Positions 49,881-58,147 of a DNA stretch of 64,000 bases are shown here, piece by piece. Within the stretch, counting starts at the first letter, position 1, and each line of letters starts with the position of its first letter. Position numbers and translations under genes: made by a program. The DNA lies in contig NZ_BMRC01000013.1 in NCBI RefSeq assembly GCF_014648435.1, forward strand, positions 124,001 through 188,000, read 5' to 3'. This DNA is from Nonomuraea spiralis. GTDB taxonomy: Bacteria; Actinomycetota; Actinomycetes; Streptosporangiales; Streptosporangiaceae. The notes beneath the pieces were generated by a model that was not told the DNA's origin, did not search any database, and saw only the letters and a program-made list of their open reading frames with translations.

Positions 49881-51053
49881 ATGTACATCTCGCTCCTCGG
49901 CACCCGGCTGACCAGGGCGGTGCCCGCCAACGTGGTGGCGCTCGGCCTGGTCAGCCTGGTCACGGACATCTCGTCGGAGATGGTCACCGCGGTGTTGCCG
50001 CTGTACCTGGTGGGCGCCCTCGGGCTCAGCCTGGTGCAGTTCGGGCTGCTGGACGGCCTGTACTTCGGCGTCACCGCGCTGGTCCGGCTGGCCGGCGGGC
50101 ACGTCGCCGACCGGTGGGACCGGCGCAAGCTGGTCGCGGGGCTCGGCTACGGCCTGTCGGCCGTGTGCAAGCTGGGCCTGCTCGCGGCCGGCGGATCGGC
50201 GGCGGCGCTCGGCCTGGTGCTGGCCGCCGACCGCACCGGCAAGGGGCTGCGCACCGCGCCCCGCGACGCGCTCATCACACTGAGCGCCCCGGCCGAACGG
50301 CTGGGCGGCGCGTTCGGGGTGCACCGGGCCATGGACACCGTGGGCGCCTTCCTCGGGCCGCTGGCCGCGTTCGGGGTGCTGACGGCGACGGCGGGCGCCT
50401 ACGACGCGGTGTTCGTGACGAGCTTCTGCGTGGCCGCGCTGGGCGTGCTGCTGCTGATCCTGTACGTACGGGACCGGCGCGGCCCGCTGACCGCCCGCGT
50501 ACGGCTGCGGGCGGCGGTCATGAGGGAGGCCGGGTTCCGCCGGGCCTGCCTGGTGGCCGTGGCGCTCGGCCTGGTGACCGTCAGCGACTCGTTCGTCTAC
50601 CTCGTGCTGCAGCGGCGGTTGTCGATCGCGCCCGAGTTGTTCCCGTTGTTGCCGCTCGGCACCGCGGCGGCCTACCTGGTGCTGGCGGTGCCGCTCGGCA
50701 GGCTGGCCGACCGGTTCGGCCGGGCCGCGGTGTTCGTCGCCGGGCACGTGGCGCTGCTGGCGGCCTACCTGGTGCTCATGGGCCCGGCCTGGCTGGTGCC
50801 CGTACTGGTGCTGCACGGGCTGTTCTACGCCGCCACCGACGGGGTGCTCATGGCCCTGACCGGCCCGATGTTGCCCGAGGGCGCGCGTACCGGCGGCCTG
50901 GCGCTGCTCCAGACCGGTCAGGCCACGGCCCGGATGGTGTCGTCCATCCTGTTCGGCCTGCTGTGGGCGGGGGCGGGGGAGGGGACGGCGCTCGCGGTGA
51001 TGGCCGCCGGCCTGGTCATGGCCGCCGCCACCGCCTGGCGAACACTGCGATGA
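49881..51053 (+). CDS. MFS transporter of unknown substrate
   Basis: A 390-residue protein with about 11-12 membrane segments and MFS motif A (GGHVADRWDRRKL) after helix 2, with a second related loop (PLGRLADRFGRAAV) in the C-terminal half. It resembles DHA1-type exporters. The ATG follows the stop of the metallophosphoesterase gene with no gap and no separate ribosome-binding site. Translation is therefore either coupled or begins at a GTG near 49920. A membrane importer or exporter co-expressed with a secreted phosphoesterase could take up the product; this is inference. Confidence 0.85.
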   Translation: MYISLLGTRLTRAVPANVVALGLVSLVTDISSEMVTAVLPLYLVGALGLSLVQFGLLDGLYFGVTALVRLAGGHVADRWDRRKLVAGLGYGLSAVCKLGLLAAGGSAAALGLVLAADRTGKGLRTAPRDALITLSAPAERLGGAFGVHRAMDTVGAFLGPLAAFGVLTATAGAYDAVFVTSFCVAALGVLLLILYVRDRRGPLTARVRLRAAVMREAGFRRACLVAVALGLVTVSDSFVYLVLQRRLSIAPELFPLLPLGTAAAYLVLAVPLGRLADRFGRAAVFVAGHVALLAAYLVLMGPAWLVPVLVLHGLFYAATDGVLMALTGPMLPEGARTGGLALLQTGQATARMVSSILFGLLWAGAGEGTALAVMAAGLVMAAATAWRTLR

Positions 51054-51078
51054 CGATGACGATGACGATGGCGATGAC
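51049..51078 (+). repeat. GATGAC hexanucleotide repeat
   Basis: Five tandem copies of GATGAC (the fourth reads GATGGC) span the end of the MFS gene, its stop and the short gap before the next gene's GGGAGG. Copy-number change would alter spacing and the C-terminus. Confidence 0.85.
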
Positions 51079-51090
51079 AGGGAGGTCTCG

Positions 51091-52026
51091 TTGAGAAGGT
51101 TGCTCGTTCTCGTCGTGGCGGTGGTCGTGCTGGCCGGTGGCGCGACCGCCTACGCCACGTGGGCGTCGTCCTCGCGTCCGTCCGCGCCCGTCGCCGCGGG
51201 CTTCGACGCCGCCGAGCCGGGCCGGGTGCTGGTACGCAGCGGCGGACGCGTCGCGTCGGTGCCCGCCGCCGACCCGGGCGCGCCGCCGCGGGTCAGCTCC
51301 CGGGCCTGCGACCGCTTCTACACGGCGAACGGCACCACCCTGTGCCTGGTCGTCCGGCCCGGCCCGCTGCCGACGACCCAGGCGCTCGTCCTGGACCGGT
51401 CGCTGAGGGAGACCCGCCGGATCAACCTGGCCGGGGTGCCGAGCCGGGCCCGCGTGTCCGCCAGTGGCCGGATGGCCTCCTGGACGGTGTTCGTCACCGG
51501 CGACTCCTACAGCAGCGGCGGCTTCTCGACCTGGACCGGCATCCTCGACACCCGGACCGGCTACCTCATCACGAACATGGAGGACATCCCGCTCTACCTC
51601 GACGGCCGCCGCTACCACTCCGCCGACGTCAACTACTGGGGGGTCACGTTCGCCGCCGACGACAACCGCTTCTACGCGACCGTCGCGACCAAGGGCAAAA
51701 CGTACCTGGTGGAGGGCGACTTCGGCGCCTGGCGTGCCCGTACGCTGCGGGAGAACGCCGAGTGCCCGTCCCTGTCGCCGGACGGGACCCGGCTGGTGTT
51801 CAAGAAGCGGGTCTCGCCGGGGCCGTGGCGGCTGCACGTACTGGACCTGGCCACCATGCGCGAGAGGCCGCTGGGGGAGCGGGCCAGCATCGACGACCAG
51901 GCCGCCTGGCTGGACGACCACACGGTCATGTACGCCAAGGACGGCGACGTGTGGGCGGCCGGCGTCGACGGCGGCCCGCCGCGCCGGATGATCGCCGACG
52001 CGACCTCGCCCGTGCCCGTCCGGTGA
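51091..52026 (+). CDS. TolB/PD40 beta-propeller-like exported or membrane-anchored protein
   Basis: A 311-residue protein from a TTG with GGGAGG 8 bases upstream. The N-terminal hydrophobic stretch (LLVLVVAVVVLAGGATAYATWAS) is an anchor or signal. The rest has repeats typical of PD40/TolB propellers (SARVSASGRMASWTVFV, CPSLSPDGTRLVFKKR, DQAAWLDDHTVMYAK). The function is not clear. Such proteins in actinomycetes often lie beside transporters or sigma/anti-sigma genes. It follows the MFS gene by 37 bp and is convergent with the response regulator gene. Confidence 0.78.
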   Translation: MRRLLVLVVAVVVLAGGATAYATWASSSRPSAPVAAGFDAAEPGRVLVRSGGRVASVPAADPGAPPRVSSRACDRFYTANGTTLCLVVRPGPLPTTQALVLDRSLRETRRINLAGVPSRARVSASGRMASWTVFVTGDSYSSGGFSTWTGILDTRTGYLITNMEDIPLYLDGRRYHSADVNYWGVTFAADDNRFYATVATKGKTYLVEGDFGAWRARTLRENAECPSLSPDGTRLVFKKRVSPGPWRLHVLDLATMRERPLGERASIDDQAAWLDDHTVMYAKDGDVWAAGVDGGPPRRMIADATSPVPVR

Positions 52027-52062
52027 CGACCGGCGCCGGAACGGCCGTCACCGGCCGCGGGT

Positions 52063-52686
52063 TCAGGGCAGGCGGATGAGCCGCCGCTCGACCGCGGCGG
52101 TGACGGCCGCCGTACGCGTCTCCACGCCCAGCTTGTCGTAGATGTGCACCAGGTGGGTCTTGACGGTCGCCTCGGTGATGTAGAGCCGCCGGGCGATCTC
52201 CCGGTTGCTCGCGCCACTGGCCAGCAGCTCGAGCAGCTCGACCTCGCGGGCGCTCAGCGCCGGGCCGGGCTCGCGCATCCGCCGCATCATCCGGGTCGCC
52301 ACCTTGGCCGACAACACGCTCTCGCCCCTGGCCGCGGCCCTGATGCCCTGGAACAGCTCCTCCGGCGGGCACGCCTTGAGCAGGTAGCCGATGGCCCCGG
52401 CGTCGACGGCCCGCATGATGTCCGCGTCGCTCTCGTACGTCGTCAGCACCAGCACCTGCGGCGGCGCGGGCAGCTCGCGGACCCGCCGGGTGACCTCCAC
52501 GCCGTCGATGCCCTCGCCGAGCTGAAGGTCCATCAGCACGACGTCGGGGGAAGCGGCGGCGATGCCGCGCAGCGCCTCCGCGCCGTCGGCGGCCTCACCG
52601 ACAACCTCCATGTCGGCCTCGCCGCCGAGCAGCGCCACCAGCCCCGCCCGGACCACCGGATGGTCGTCGACCAGGAAGAGTCTCAT
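52063..52686 (-). CDS. NarL/LuxR-family response regulator (SenR-like candidate)
   Basis: A 207-residue regulator. The receiver domain (acidic pair DD at 7-8, phospho-acceptor Asp53 in VLMDLQL, then T/S and Lys switch residues in LTTYES and YLLKACP) is followed by a LuxR-type helix-turn-helix (LSAREVELLELLASGASNREIARRLYITEATVKTHLVHIYDKLGV). The ATG overlaps the stop of the sensor kinase gene (ATGA). Given the HbpS-like gene beyond the kinase, this is a candidate SenR, which in Streptomyces reticuli activates hbpS and furS-cpeB. Sequence alone cannot prove that identity. Confidence 0.92.
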   Translation of the reverse strand: MRLFLVDDHPVVRAGLVALLGGEADMEVVGEAADGAEALRGIAAASPDVVLMDLQLGEGIDGVEVTRRVRELPAPPQVLVLTTYESDADIMRAVDAGAIGYLLKACPPEELFQGIRAAARGESVLSAKVATRMMRRMREPGPALSAREVELLELLASGASNREIARRLYITEATVKTHLVHIYDKLGVETRTAAVTAAVERRLIRLP

Positions 52687-53894
52687 GCGCCGCCGTCCCT
52701 GTTCGGGACGCGCGCAGGCCACGCGGCGGGCACCCGGGCCGCGACCGCCGTGCCCTCGCCGGGCGCGCTCTCGACGACCAGGACGCCGTGCACCTCCGCC
52801 AGCCGGTCGCGCATCGCCCGCAGCCCGTAACCCCGGCCGGGAGCGGGCGCGGGCTCGGCGAAGCCGGCGCCGTCGTCGAACACGTCGAGCGTGACCTCGC
52901 CGTCGAGGTAGGACAGCGTCACCGTGGCCGTCACGGTCGCCGCCGCCGTGCCCGCCGTGCCCGTCGTCGGGCCCGCGTGGTCGCGGACGTTGGCGAGGGC
53001 CGCCTGGGCCACCCGCAGCAGCGCCGCCTGCACCTCCGGCGCCAGCGGGTACTCCTCGCCCGCCAGCCGGAAGCGCACCCGAGGCCCGGTGTCGTCGGCG
53101 TCCGCGCAGAGCCGGGCCAGCGCCTCGGGCAGCGAGACGTCGACCAGGCCGGGCGGCTGGAGGTCGCGGACGAACCGCCGCGCCTCGTCGAGATTGTCGG
53201 CGGCGGCCGCGGCGGCCCGGCGTACGTGGGCGCGGGCCTGCTCGGGGTCGGTGGCCCACATGCGGTCGGCGGCCTGGAGCAGGATGCCCATGCTGGTCAG
53301 CCCTTGGGCGAGCGTGTCGTGGATCTCCCTGGCCAGCCGCTCGCGCTCCTCCAGCACGCCCGTGCGGTGGCGGGAGTCGGCCAGCGTGCCACGGGTGCTG
53401 ATCAGGTCGTCGATGAGGAGCTGCCGGGCGGCGCTCTCACGTTGCAACTCCCCGAAGATCACCGCCGTCATGGCCGCGATGCCGACCGGCGCGAGGATGA
53501 GGCTGACGTCGAGCTCCTTGGCGATCTCCAGCTGGGCCACGATCACCACCAGGGTCAGCGCCGCGGCGGCCATCGCGAAACCGCGCGCGTTGAGCAGCCG
53601 CAGGCACAGGAAGAGCAGGGGGACCGCGCACCAGCTGAACGACGGCGCGAGCATCACCAGCACGAGCCAGACCGCCGCCACGCCGCCCAGCCAGACCAGC
53701 CGCCCCCGTTGCCCGAGCCGGTTCCACCACAGGATGCCGGCCGCGTACGCGAGCGCGAGCAGGCCGCAGACGGCCAGCGACGTCACCGTCTGGGCGACCA
53801 TGCCGTGACGGGACACCAGCCGCAGGGCCGAGGCGGCGAGCAGCAGGTAGAACCCCACGTGCATGGCCCAGTTGAGCCAGGTGCGCTCCCTCAT
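52683..53894 (-). CDS. DesK/NarX-type sensor histidine kinase (SenS-like candidate)
   Basis: A 403-residue kinase with five to six membrane segments in the first 190 residues (HVGFYLLLAASALRLV, SLAVCGLLALAYAAGILWW, GGVAAVWLVLVMLAPS and others) and only short outside loops. The HisKA_3 dimerisation helix ERERLAREIHDTLAQGL (His192) and a HATPase with ALLRVAQAALANVRDHA and DDGAGF follow. GGGGAGGG before the ATG at 53894 sets the start. The multi-pass, loop-poor sensor domain and the divergent HbpS-like gene match the SenS arrangement, where an exported heme-binding protein signals to the kinase. Confidence 0.92.
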   Translation of the reverse strand: MRERTWLNWAMHVGFYLLLAASALRLVSRHGMVAQTVTSLAVCGLLALAYAAGILWWNRLGQRGRLVWLGGVAAVWLVLVMLAPSFSWCAVPLLFLCLRLLNARGFAMAAAALTLVVIVAQLEIAKELDVSLILAPVGIAAMTAVIFGELQRESAARQLLIDDLISTRGTLADSRHRTGVLEERERLAREIHDTLAQGLTSMGILLQAADRMWATDPEQARAHVRRAAAAAADNLDEARRFVRDLQPPGLVDVSLPEALARLCADADDTGPRVRFRLAGEEYPLAPEVQAALLRVAQAALANVRDHAGPTTGTAGTAAATVTATVTLSYLDGEVTLDVFDDGAGFAEPAPAPGRGYGLRAMRDRLAEVHGVLVVESAPGEGTAVAARVPAAWPARVPNRDGGA

Positions 53895-53965
53895 CGCCCT
53901 CCCCTCGCCACGCGTTCCGACACTATCCCCTGCCGAAGACTGGGCCCCGACAGCACGGCGGCGCA

Positions 53966-53981
53966 TCAACCGATCGGTTGA
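53966..53981. promoter_or_regulatory. Perfect palindrome between sensor kinase and hbpS-like gene
   Basis: TCAACCGATCGGTTGA is a perfect 16-bp palindrome in the 200-bp divergent promoter between the kinase gene (start 53894) and the hbpS-like gene (start 54095). It could be the operator of the adjacent NarL-type regulator or of the TetR protein encoded at 55517-56128, whose family often uses this type of site. Confidence 0.6.
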
Positions 53982-54094
53982 CCCGGCGCTCGACCGCCCG
54001 GCGCGCGGGGATCGCCCGTGTTCCCGATGGCCCGGGGCGCTCCGGCAGGAAACCTGGAGATGTCCGACTTCGCCTTGCCGAACTGGAGATGACC

Positions 54095-54640
54095 ATGAAG
54101 ATCCGTACTCGCCTGGCCGCCGGCTCGCTCGCGGGGCTGGCCGTGCTGGCCGGCGCCGTCGCCGCCACGTCGCCCGCCCAGGCCGCCGAGGCGCACGCCG
54201 TACGGGCCGCCGCGAGCGAGCCCGTCGTGCAGACCGGGACGCTCTCCGCCGACGCCGCCCTGAAGATCGCCGACGCCGCGCTGAAGGAGGCCGTCAAGCA
54301 GAAGCAGCGGGTCTCCGTCGTGATCGTCGACCGGTCCGGCGCGACCCGGCTGGTGCTGAAGGGCGACGGCGCGGGCCCGCAGACCGAGGAGTCGGCCAGG
54401 CGCAAGGCGTTCACCGCGGTCTCCTTCGGCCGGACGACCAGCGAGCTCGGCAAGGGCATCAACGGCGGCGGACCGTCCATCGCCGACATCCCGGGCACCC
54501 TCTTCCTCGGCGGCGGCGTTCCGGTCGCCTCCGGCGGCGCGCCCATCGCGGGCATCGGCGTCGGCGGCGCCCCGAGCGGCGACATCGACGAGTCCATCGC
54601 CCAGGCCGGCCTGAAGGCGGTCGCCGGGCAGCTTCGCTGA
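54095..54640 (+). CDS. HbpS-like secreted heme-binding protein (DUF336/GlcG family)
   Basis: A 181-residue protein with a signal peptide (MKIRTRLAAGSLAGLAVLAGAVAATSPAQAA) and a GlcG/DUF336 domain: LKIADAALKEAVKQ, VVIVDRSGATRLVLKGD, AFTAVSFGRTTSEL, GGVPVASGGAPIAGIGVGGAPSGDID. HbpS of S. reticuli has this layout, forms octamers, binds heme and iron outside the cell, and tunes the SenS kinase under redox stress. GGAG 6 bases before the ATG at 54095 fixes the start. It is divergent from the sensor kinase/regulator pair, as expected for that system. Family identity is good; the heme role is transferred from the relative. Confidence 0.85.
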   Translation: MKIRTRLAAGSLAGLAVLAGAVAATSPAQAAEAHAVRAAASEPVVQTGTLSADAALKIADAALKEAVKQKQRVSVVIVDRSGATRLVLKGDGAGPQTEESARRKAFTAVSFGRTTSELGKGINGGGPSIADIPGTLFLGGGVPVASGGAPIAGIGVGGAPSGDIDESIAQAGLKAVAGQLR

Positions 54641-54695
54641 CCGGCCGTACGGCCCCGGCGCACGGCCGCGGGCGGCATCACGGAAGGATGAGGGG

Positions 54696-55370
54696 ATGAA
54701 GCGCCGAGCCGTCCTGACCTCCGGAGTCGGGCTGATGCTCGCGGCCTGCGGCGGACGAAAGACGAAAGGAGCGGGAATGATCGACGAGGAACTGCTGGCA
54801 GGGGCCGCGCGCGGGGACGTCGTCGCCGTCCGGGACGCGCTCGGGGCCGGTGCCGGCGTCGAGGCGCGCGACGCGCAACGCCGTACGGCCCTGCTGCTGG
54901 CCGCCGCGGCCGACCACGTCGAGGTGGCCAAGGTGCTGATCGCGGCGGGCGCCGACCCCGACGCCCAGGACGTCAAGAACGACACCCCCTGGCTGGTCAC
55001 GGGCGTCACCGGAAGCGTGGCGATGCTCAAGGCGCTGCTGCCCGCCGGGCCCGACCTGACCAGGCGCAACCGTTACGGAGGCGTCTCCCTCATCCCCGCC
55101 TGCGAACGCGGGCACGTCGAGTACGTCCGCGAGGTGCTGAAGACCGGCATCGACGTCGACCACGTCAACGACCTGGGCTGGACGGGCCTGCTGGAGGCGG
55201 TCATCCTCGGCGACGGCGGCGAGCGTCACCAGGAGATCGTCCGCCTGCTCATCGCCGCGGGCGCCGACGTCGACCTCGCCGACCGCGACGGCGTCACCCC
55301 CCTCGCGCACGCCGTCGCCAAGGGCCAGCGCCAGGTGGCCGCCCTCCTCCGCGCCGCCGGAGCCCACTGA
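54696..55370 (+). CDS. Ankyrin-repeat lipoprotein
   Basis: A 224-residue protein with a short lipoprotein signal (MKRRAVLTSGVGLMLAAC, Cys18) and four to six ankyrin repeats (RTALLLAAAADHVEVAKVLI, SLIPACERGHVEYVREVLKTG, EIVRLLIAAGADVDLADRDG, TPLAHAVAKGQRQVAALL). Ankyrin repeats mediate protein contacts. Exported ankyrin proteins near catalase genes are known in other bacteria (AnkB by KatB in Pseudomonas) and may protect or deliver the enzyme. It lies 55 bp after the hbpS-like gene and 3 kb before katG. AGGGG touches the ATG, giving unusually short spacing. Confidence 0.85.
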   Translation: MKRRAVLTSGVGLMLAACGGRKTKGAGMIDEELLAGAARGDVVAVRDALGAGAGVEARDAQRRTALLLAAAADHVEVAKVLIAAGADPDAQDVKNDTPWLVTGVTGSVAMLKALLPAGPDLTRRNRYGGVSLIPACERGHVEYVREVLKTGIDVDHVNDLGWTGLLEAVILGDGGERHQEIVRLLIAAGADVDLADRDGVTPLAHAVAKGQRQVAALLRAAGAH

Positions 55371-55516
55371 GCCCCGGAAACTCCGTCACCGGAGAGGGCC
55401 GGAACGGAGGCCGCGCCGCGGACGGCGACGGCCCGGCCCCTGAAACACGGCGACGACGGGGAGTTCGTCCGGGCCGCCGCGCTCTGAACGCCGCACCCCG
55501 TCAACGCCGCAACCTG

Positions 55517-56128
55517 TCAGGGCCTCGCCGGGCCGGTGTCGCGCAGGTGGGCGATGCCCAGGTCGAGCGCGGCCTCCAGGTGGGTGGTCTCGCCGGTGGA
55601 CAGCAGGATCAGCACGCCGCCCTGGATGCCGGCGAGCAGGGCGGCCGCCGCGCGGTCGGCGTCGAGACCGGGATCGATCTCGCCGGCGGCCTGCATGTGC
55701 CGCACCCCGGCGGCGATCTCGCCCTGCCAGCGCCGCATCAGCTCGGTGACCACGGCCTGGGCGCCCGGCGTGCGGTTGCCCAGGTGGGAGGTGACCGAGT
55801 TGAGCGGGCACAGCCGGCCCTGCCGCCGGTAGCGGTCGACGACCGTGTCGCGCCACGCCTGCCAGGCGGCCCAGGAGGTGAGGGCGCCGAGCTGGGGCCG
55901 CTGGTCCTCCAGCACCCGGTCGGCCTCCAGGCGGGCCACGGCCAGCAGCAGCTCCTCGCGCCCGCCGGGGAAGTAGTGGAAGAGCTGGCTCTTGCTCGTC
56001 GAGGTGCGGGCCAGCACGTCGTCGAGGGTGGTGGCGGCCACGCCGTGCTCGCGGATGTGGGTGGCCGCGCCCTCCAGGATGCGCCGCCGGGTGGCGGCTC
56101 CCTTGCGGGTCAGCGTACGCGCGGTCAC
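55517..56128 (-). CDS. TetR family transcriptional regulator
   Basis: A 203-residue protein. The N-terminal helix-turn-helix (ATRRRILEGAATHIREHGVAATTLDDVLARTSTSKSQLFHYF) is typical of TetR. The C-terminal helices (QGRLCPLNSVTSHLGN, then AALLAGIQGGVLIL) match the TetR_C_16/LmrA-YxaF-like group. The GTG at 56128 has GGAGG directly against it, so the true spacing is odd; no other in-frame start fits the domain. It is divergent from the ABC-F gene and may repress it and itself. The 16-bp palindrome at 53966 is another possible target. Confidence 0.88.
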   Translation of the reverse strand: MTARTLTRKGAATRRRILEGAATHIREHGVAATTLDDVLARTSTSKSQLFHYFPGGREELLLAVARLEADRVLEDQRPQLGALTSWAAWQAWRDTVVDRYRRQGRLCPLNSVTSHLGNRTPGAQAVVTELMRRWQGEIAAGVRHMQAAGEIDPGLDADRAAAALLAGIQGGVLILLSTGETTHLEAALDLGIAHLRDTGPARP

Positions 56129-56233
56129 CCTCCGGATGTTAGCCGCACGGCCCGCTTCGATGCGCTCCACTACCGGGGCGCTCGACCACCGGGCGCGCAA
56201 GGAGGCGGCGGCCGGACAGCGGGGGGCGCCTGC

Positions 56234-56239
56234 TACACT
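56234..56239 (+). promoter_or_regulatory. Extended -10 promoter of the ABC-F gene
   Basis: TGCTACACT is an extended -10 (TGn-TACACT), with CGGACA about 15 bp upstream as a weak -35. Transcription would start near 56247, giving a leader of about 190 bases before the ABC-F start. Confidence 0.6.
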
Positions 56240-56276
56240 GTGAGACGCTTGTGGCATACCAGCTAGGAGACCAGAC

Positions 56277-56306
56277 ATGGCAGGTGACGACGACATCTCC
56301 GGGTGA
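56277..56306 (+). CDS. Short upstream ORF (9 codons) in the ABC-F leader
   Basis: ATG at 56277 opens a 9-residue peptide, MAGDDDISG, ending in TGA at 56304-56306, with a near-ideal AGGAGA ribosome-binding site 6 bases before it. It lies within the leader of the ABC-F gene. Next come a second SD-like GGAGG, a hairpin-like segment (CGGCG 56327-56331 with CGCCG 56344-56348) and a TTTTT run at 56387-56391. Short leader peptides of this sort allow ribosome-mediated attenuation of ABC-F resistance genes. Confidence 0.5.
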   Translation: MAGDDDISG

Positions 56307-56438
56307 TACCGGAGGTTGATCGGCCCCGGCGTGAGCGCATGAGCGCCGCCGGTGTGGCCTGTTCGTCGTTCCCGAATCCCTGTCCCTTTTTCCGGGTGGC
56401 TTCGGCGCGCCCGCGTTCTCCGTTGAGGTCTTCTTCGT

Positions 56439-58064
56439 ATGTCCGACGCGTTCATCGTCTGCTCCAACCTGTCCTTCTCCTGGCCTGACGACACCCCCGT
56501 CTTCAGCGACCTGTCCTTCAGCGTGCCCGGCGGCCGTACGGGCCTGGTCGCCCCCAACGGCGCCGGCAAGAGCACGCTGCTCAAGCTGATCGCCGGCGAG
56601 TACCGGCCGCGGGCCGGCAGCGTGTCGGTCAACGGCGTGCTCGGCTACCTGCCGCAGAGCCTGCCGCTCGCCGGCGACCTGACCGTGGCCGAGGTCCTGG
56701 GCATCGCCCCGGTGATCGCCGCGCTCAACGCCATCGAGGCGGGCAACACCGCCGAGGAGCACTTCACCACGATCGGCAACGACTGGGACATCGAGGAACG
56801 CACCCGCGCCCAGCTCGACCGGCTCGGCCTCGGCCACCTCGACTTCGCCCGCAGCCTGGGCACGCTGAGCGGCGGCCAGATCGTCTCGCTCGGCCTGGCC
56901 GCGCAGCTGCTCAGGCGGCCCGACGTCCTGCTGCTCGACGAGCCCACGAACAACCTCGACCTCGACGCCCGCAACAGGCTGTACGCCGTGCTGGGCGACT
57001 GGAAGGGCTGCCTGCTCGTGGTCAGCCACGACCGTACGCTGCTCGACCGCATGGACCGCATCGCCGAGCTCGAACGGGGCGAGGTGCGCTTCTACGGCGG
57101 CGACTTCACCGCGTACGAGGAGGCCGTACGCACCGGGCAGGAGGCCGCCGAGCGCAGCGTGCGCAGCGCCGAGCAGGAGCTCAAGCGCGAGAAGCGGGAG
57201 ATGCAGCAGGCCCGCGAACGCGCCGAGCGCCGGGCCGGCAACGCCGCCCGCAACCTCAAGAACGCCGGCCTGCCGCGCATCTTCGCAGGGAACATGAAAC
57301 GCGGCGCGCAGGAGTCGGCCGGCCGGGCGGGCCAGACGCACGCCGCCCGCGTCAGCGACGCCAGGGCCCGGCTCGACGAGGCGGGCCGCGCCCTGCGCGA
57401 CGACCAGCGCATCTCCCTGCAACTGCCCGGCACCAACGTGCCCGCCGGGCGCACGGTCTTCCACGGCGAGCACCTGACGGCCCGCGGCCTGTTCGCCGAG
57501 CCGGGGATCGACCTGATCGTCCGCGGGCCCGAACGGATCGCGCTGACCGGCCCCAACGGCGCCGGCAAGTCCACACTGCTGCGCCTGATCAGCGGCGACC
57601 TGCGACCCGACGGCGGCACCGTCAGGCGCGCCGACGGCCGGGTGGCCTACCTGTCGCAGCGGCTCGACCTGCTCGACGAGGAGCTCACCGTCGCCGAGAA
57701 CCTGGCCGCCTCCGCCCCCGCCATGCCGGCCGCCGACCGGATGAACCTGCTGGCCCGCTTCCTGTTCCGGGGCGCCCGCGCCCACCTGAAGGTCGGCGTG
57801 TTGTCGGGCGGCGAACGGCTGCGCGCCACGCTGGCCTGCGTGCTGTGCGCGGAGCCGGCGCCGCAGCTCCTGCTGCTGGACGAGCCGACCAACAACCTCG
57901 ACCTGGTCAGCGTGGGCCAGCTGGAGAGCGCGCTCGGCGCGTACGAGGGGGCGTTCGTGGTGGTCAGCCACGATGAACGCTTCCTTGAGGAGATCCGGGT
58001 GGAGCGTCGGCTGGAGTTGTCCGGCGGGCGGCTGCTGGAGGCCGGGGGGCCCGCGCTGGGATGA
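56439..58064 (+). CDS. ABC-F ATPase (ribosome-protection/translation factor type)
   Basis: A 541-residue protein with two ABC cassettes and no membrane part. Cassette 1 has Walker A APNGAGKST, signature LSGGQ and Walker B LLLDEPTNNLDL. Cassette 2 has GPNGAGKST, LSGGERLR and LLLDEPTNNLDL. They are joined by a charged linker (about 240-320, rich in Arg/Glu/Ala) that would reach the ribosome's peptidyl-transferase area in ARE-type ABC-F proteins. The family includes resistance proteins to macrolides, lincosamides, streptogramins and pleuromutilins as well as housekeeping EttA-like factors. The long leader with a short ORF favours drug-inducible expression. A weak GAGG lies 10 bases before the ATG. 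Confidence 0.93.
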   Translation: MSDAFIVCSNLSFSWPDDTPVFSDLSFSVPGGRTGLVAPNGAGKSTLLKLIAGEYRPRAGSVSVNGVLGYLPQSLPLAGDLTVAEVLGIAPVIAALNAIEAGNTAEEHFTTIGNDWDIEERTRAQLDRLGLGHLDFARSLGTLSGGQIVSLGLAAQLLRRPDVLLLDEPTNNLDLDARNRLYAVLGDWKGCLLVVSHDRTLLDRMDRIAELERGEVRFYGGDFTAYEEAVRTGQEAAERSVRSAEQELKREKREMQQARERAERRAGNAARNLKNAGLPRIFAGNMKRGAQESAGRAGQTHAARVSDARARLDEAGRALRDDQRISLQLPGTNVPAGRTVFHGEHLTARGLFAEPGIDLIVRGPERIALTGPNGAGKSTLLRLISGDLRPDGGTVRRADGRVAYLSQRLDLLDEELTVAENLAASAPAMPAADRMNLLARFLFRGARAHLKVGVLSGGERLRATLACVLCAEPAPQLLLLDEPTNNLDLVSVGQLESALGAYEGAFVVVSHDERFLEEIRVERRLELSGGRLLEAGGPALG

Positions 58065-58092
58065 CGCGGCCTTGCCCGACACGTTACTGAAC

Positions 58093-58121
58093 TTGGACAA
58101 TTCGTTCTCTTGTGTCATTCG
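58093..58121 (+). promoter_or_regulatory. Probable fur-katG promoter with A/T-rich operator
   Basis: TTGGAC (58093-58098) is followed 17 bp later by CATTCG/GTCATT at the -10 position in an A/T-rich stretch (58082-58130), unlike the surrounding GC-rich DNA. GAAC-N11-GTTC overlaps the -35. FurA/FurS proteins bind such A/T-rich sites and repress their own operon. Three TAGG units and AAGGA before the ATG follow. Confidence 0.5.
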
Positions 58122-58147
58122 TGTTTAGGTAGGTAGGTTAAGGACTT

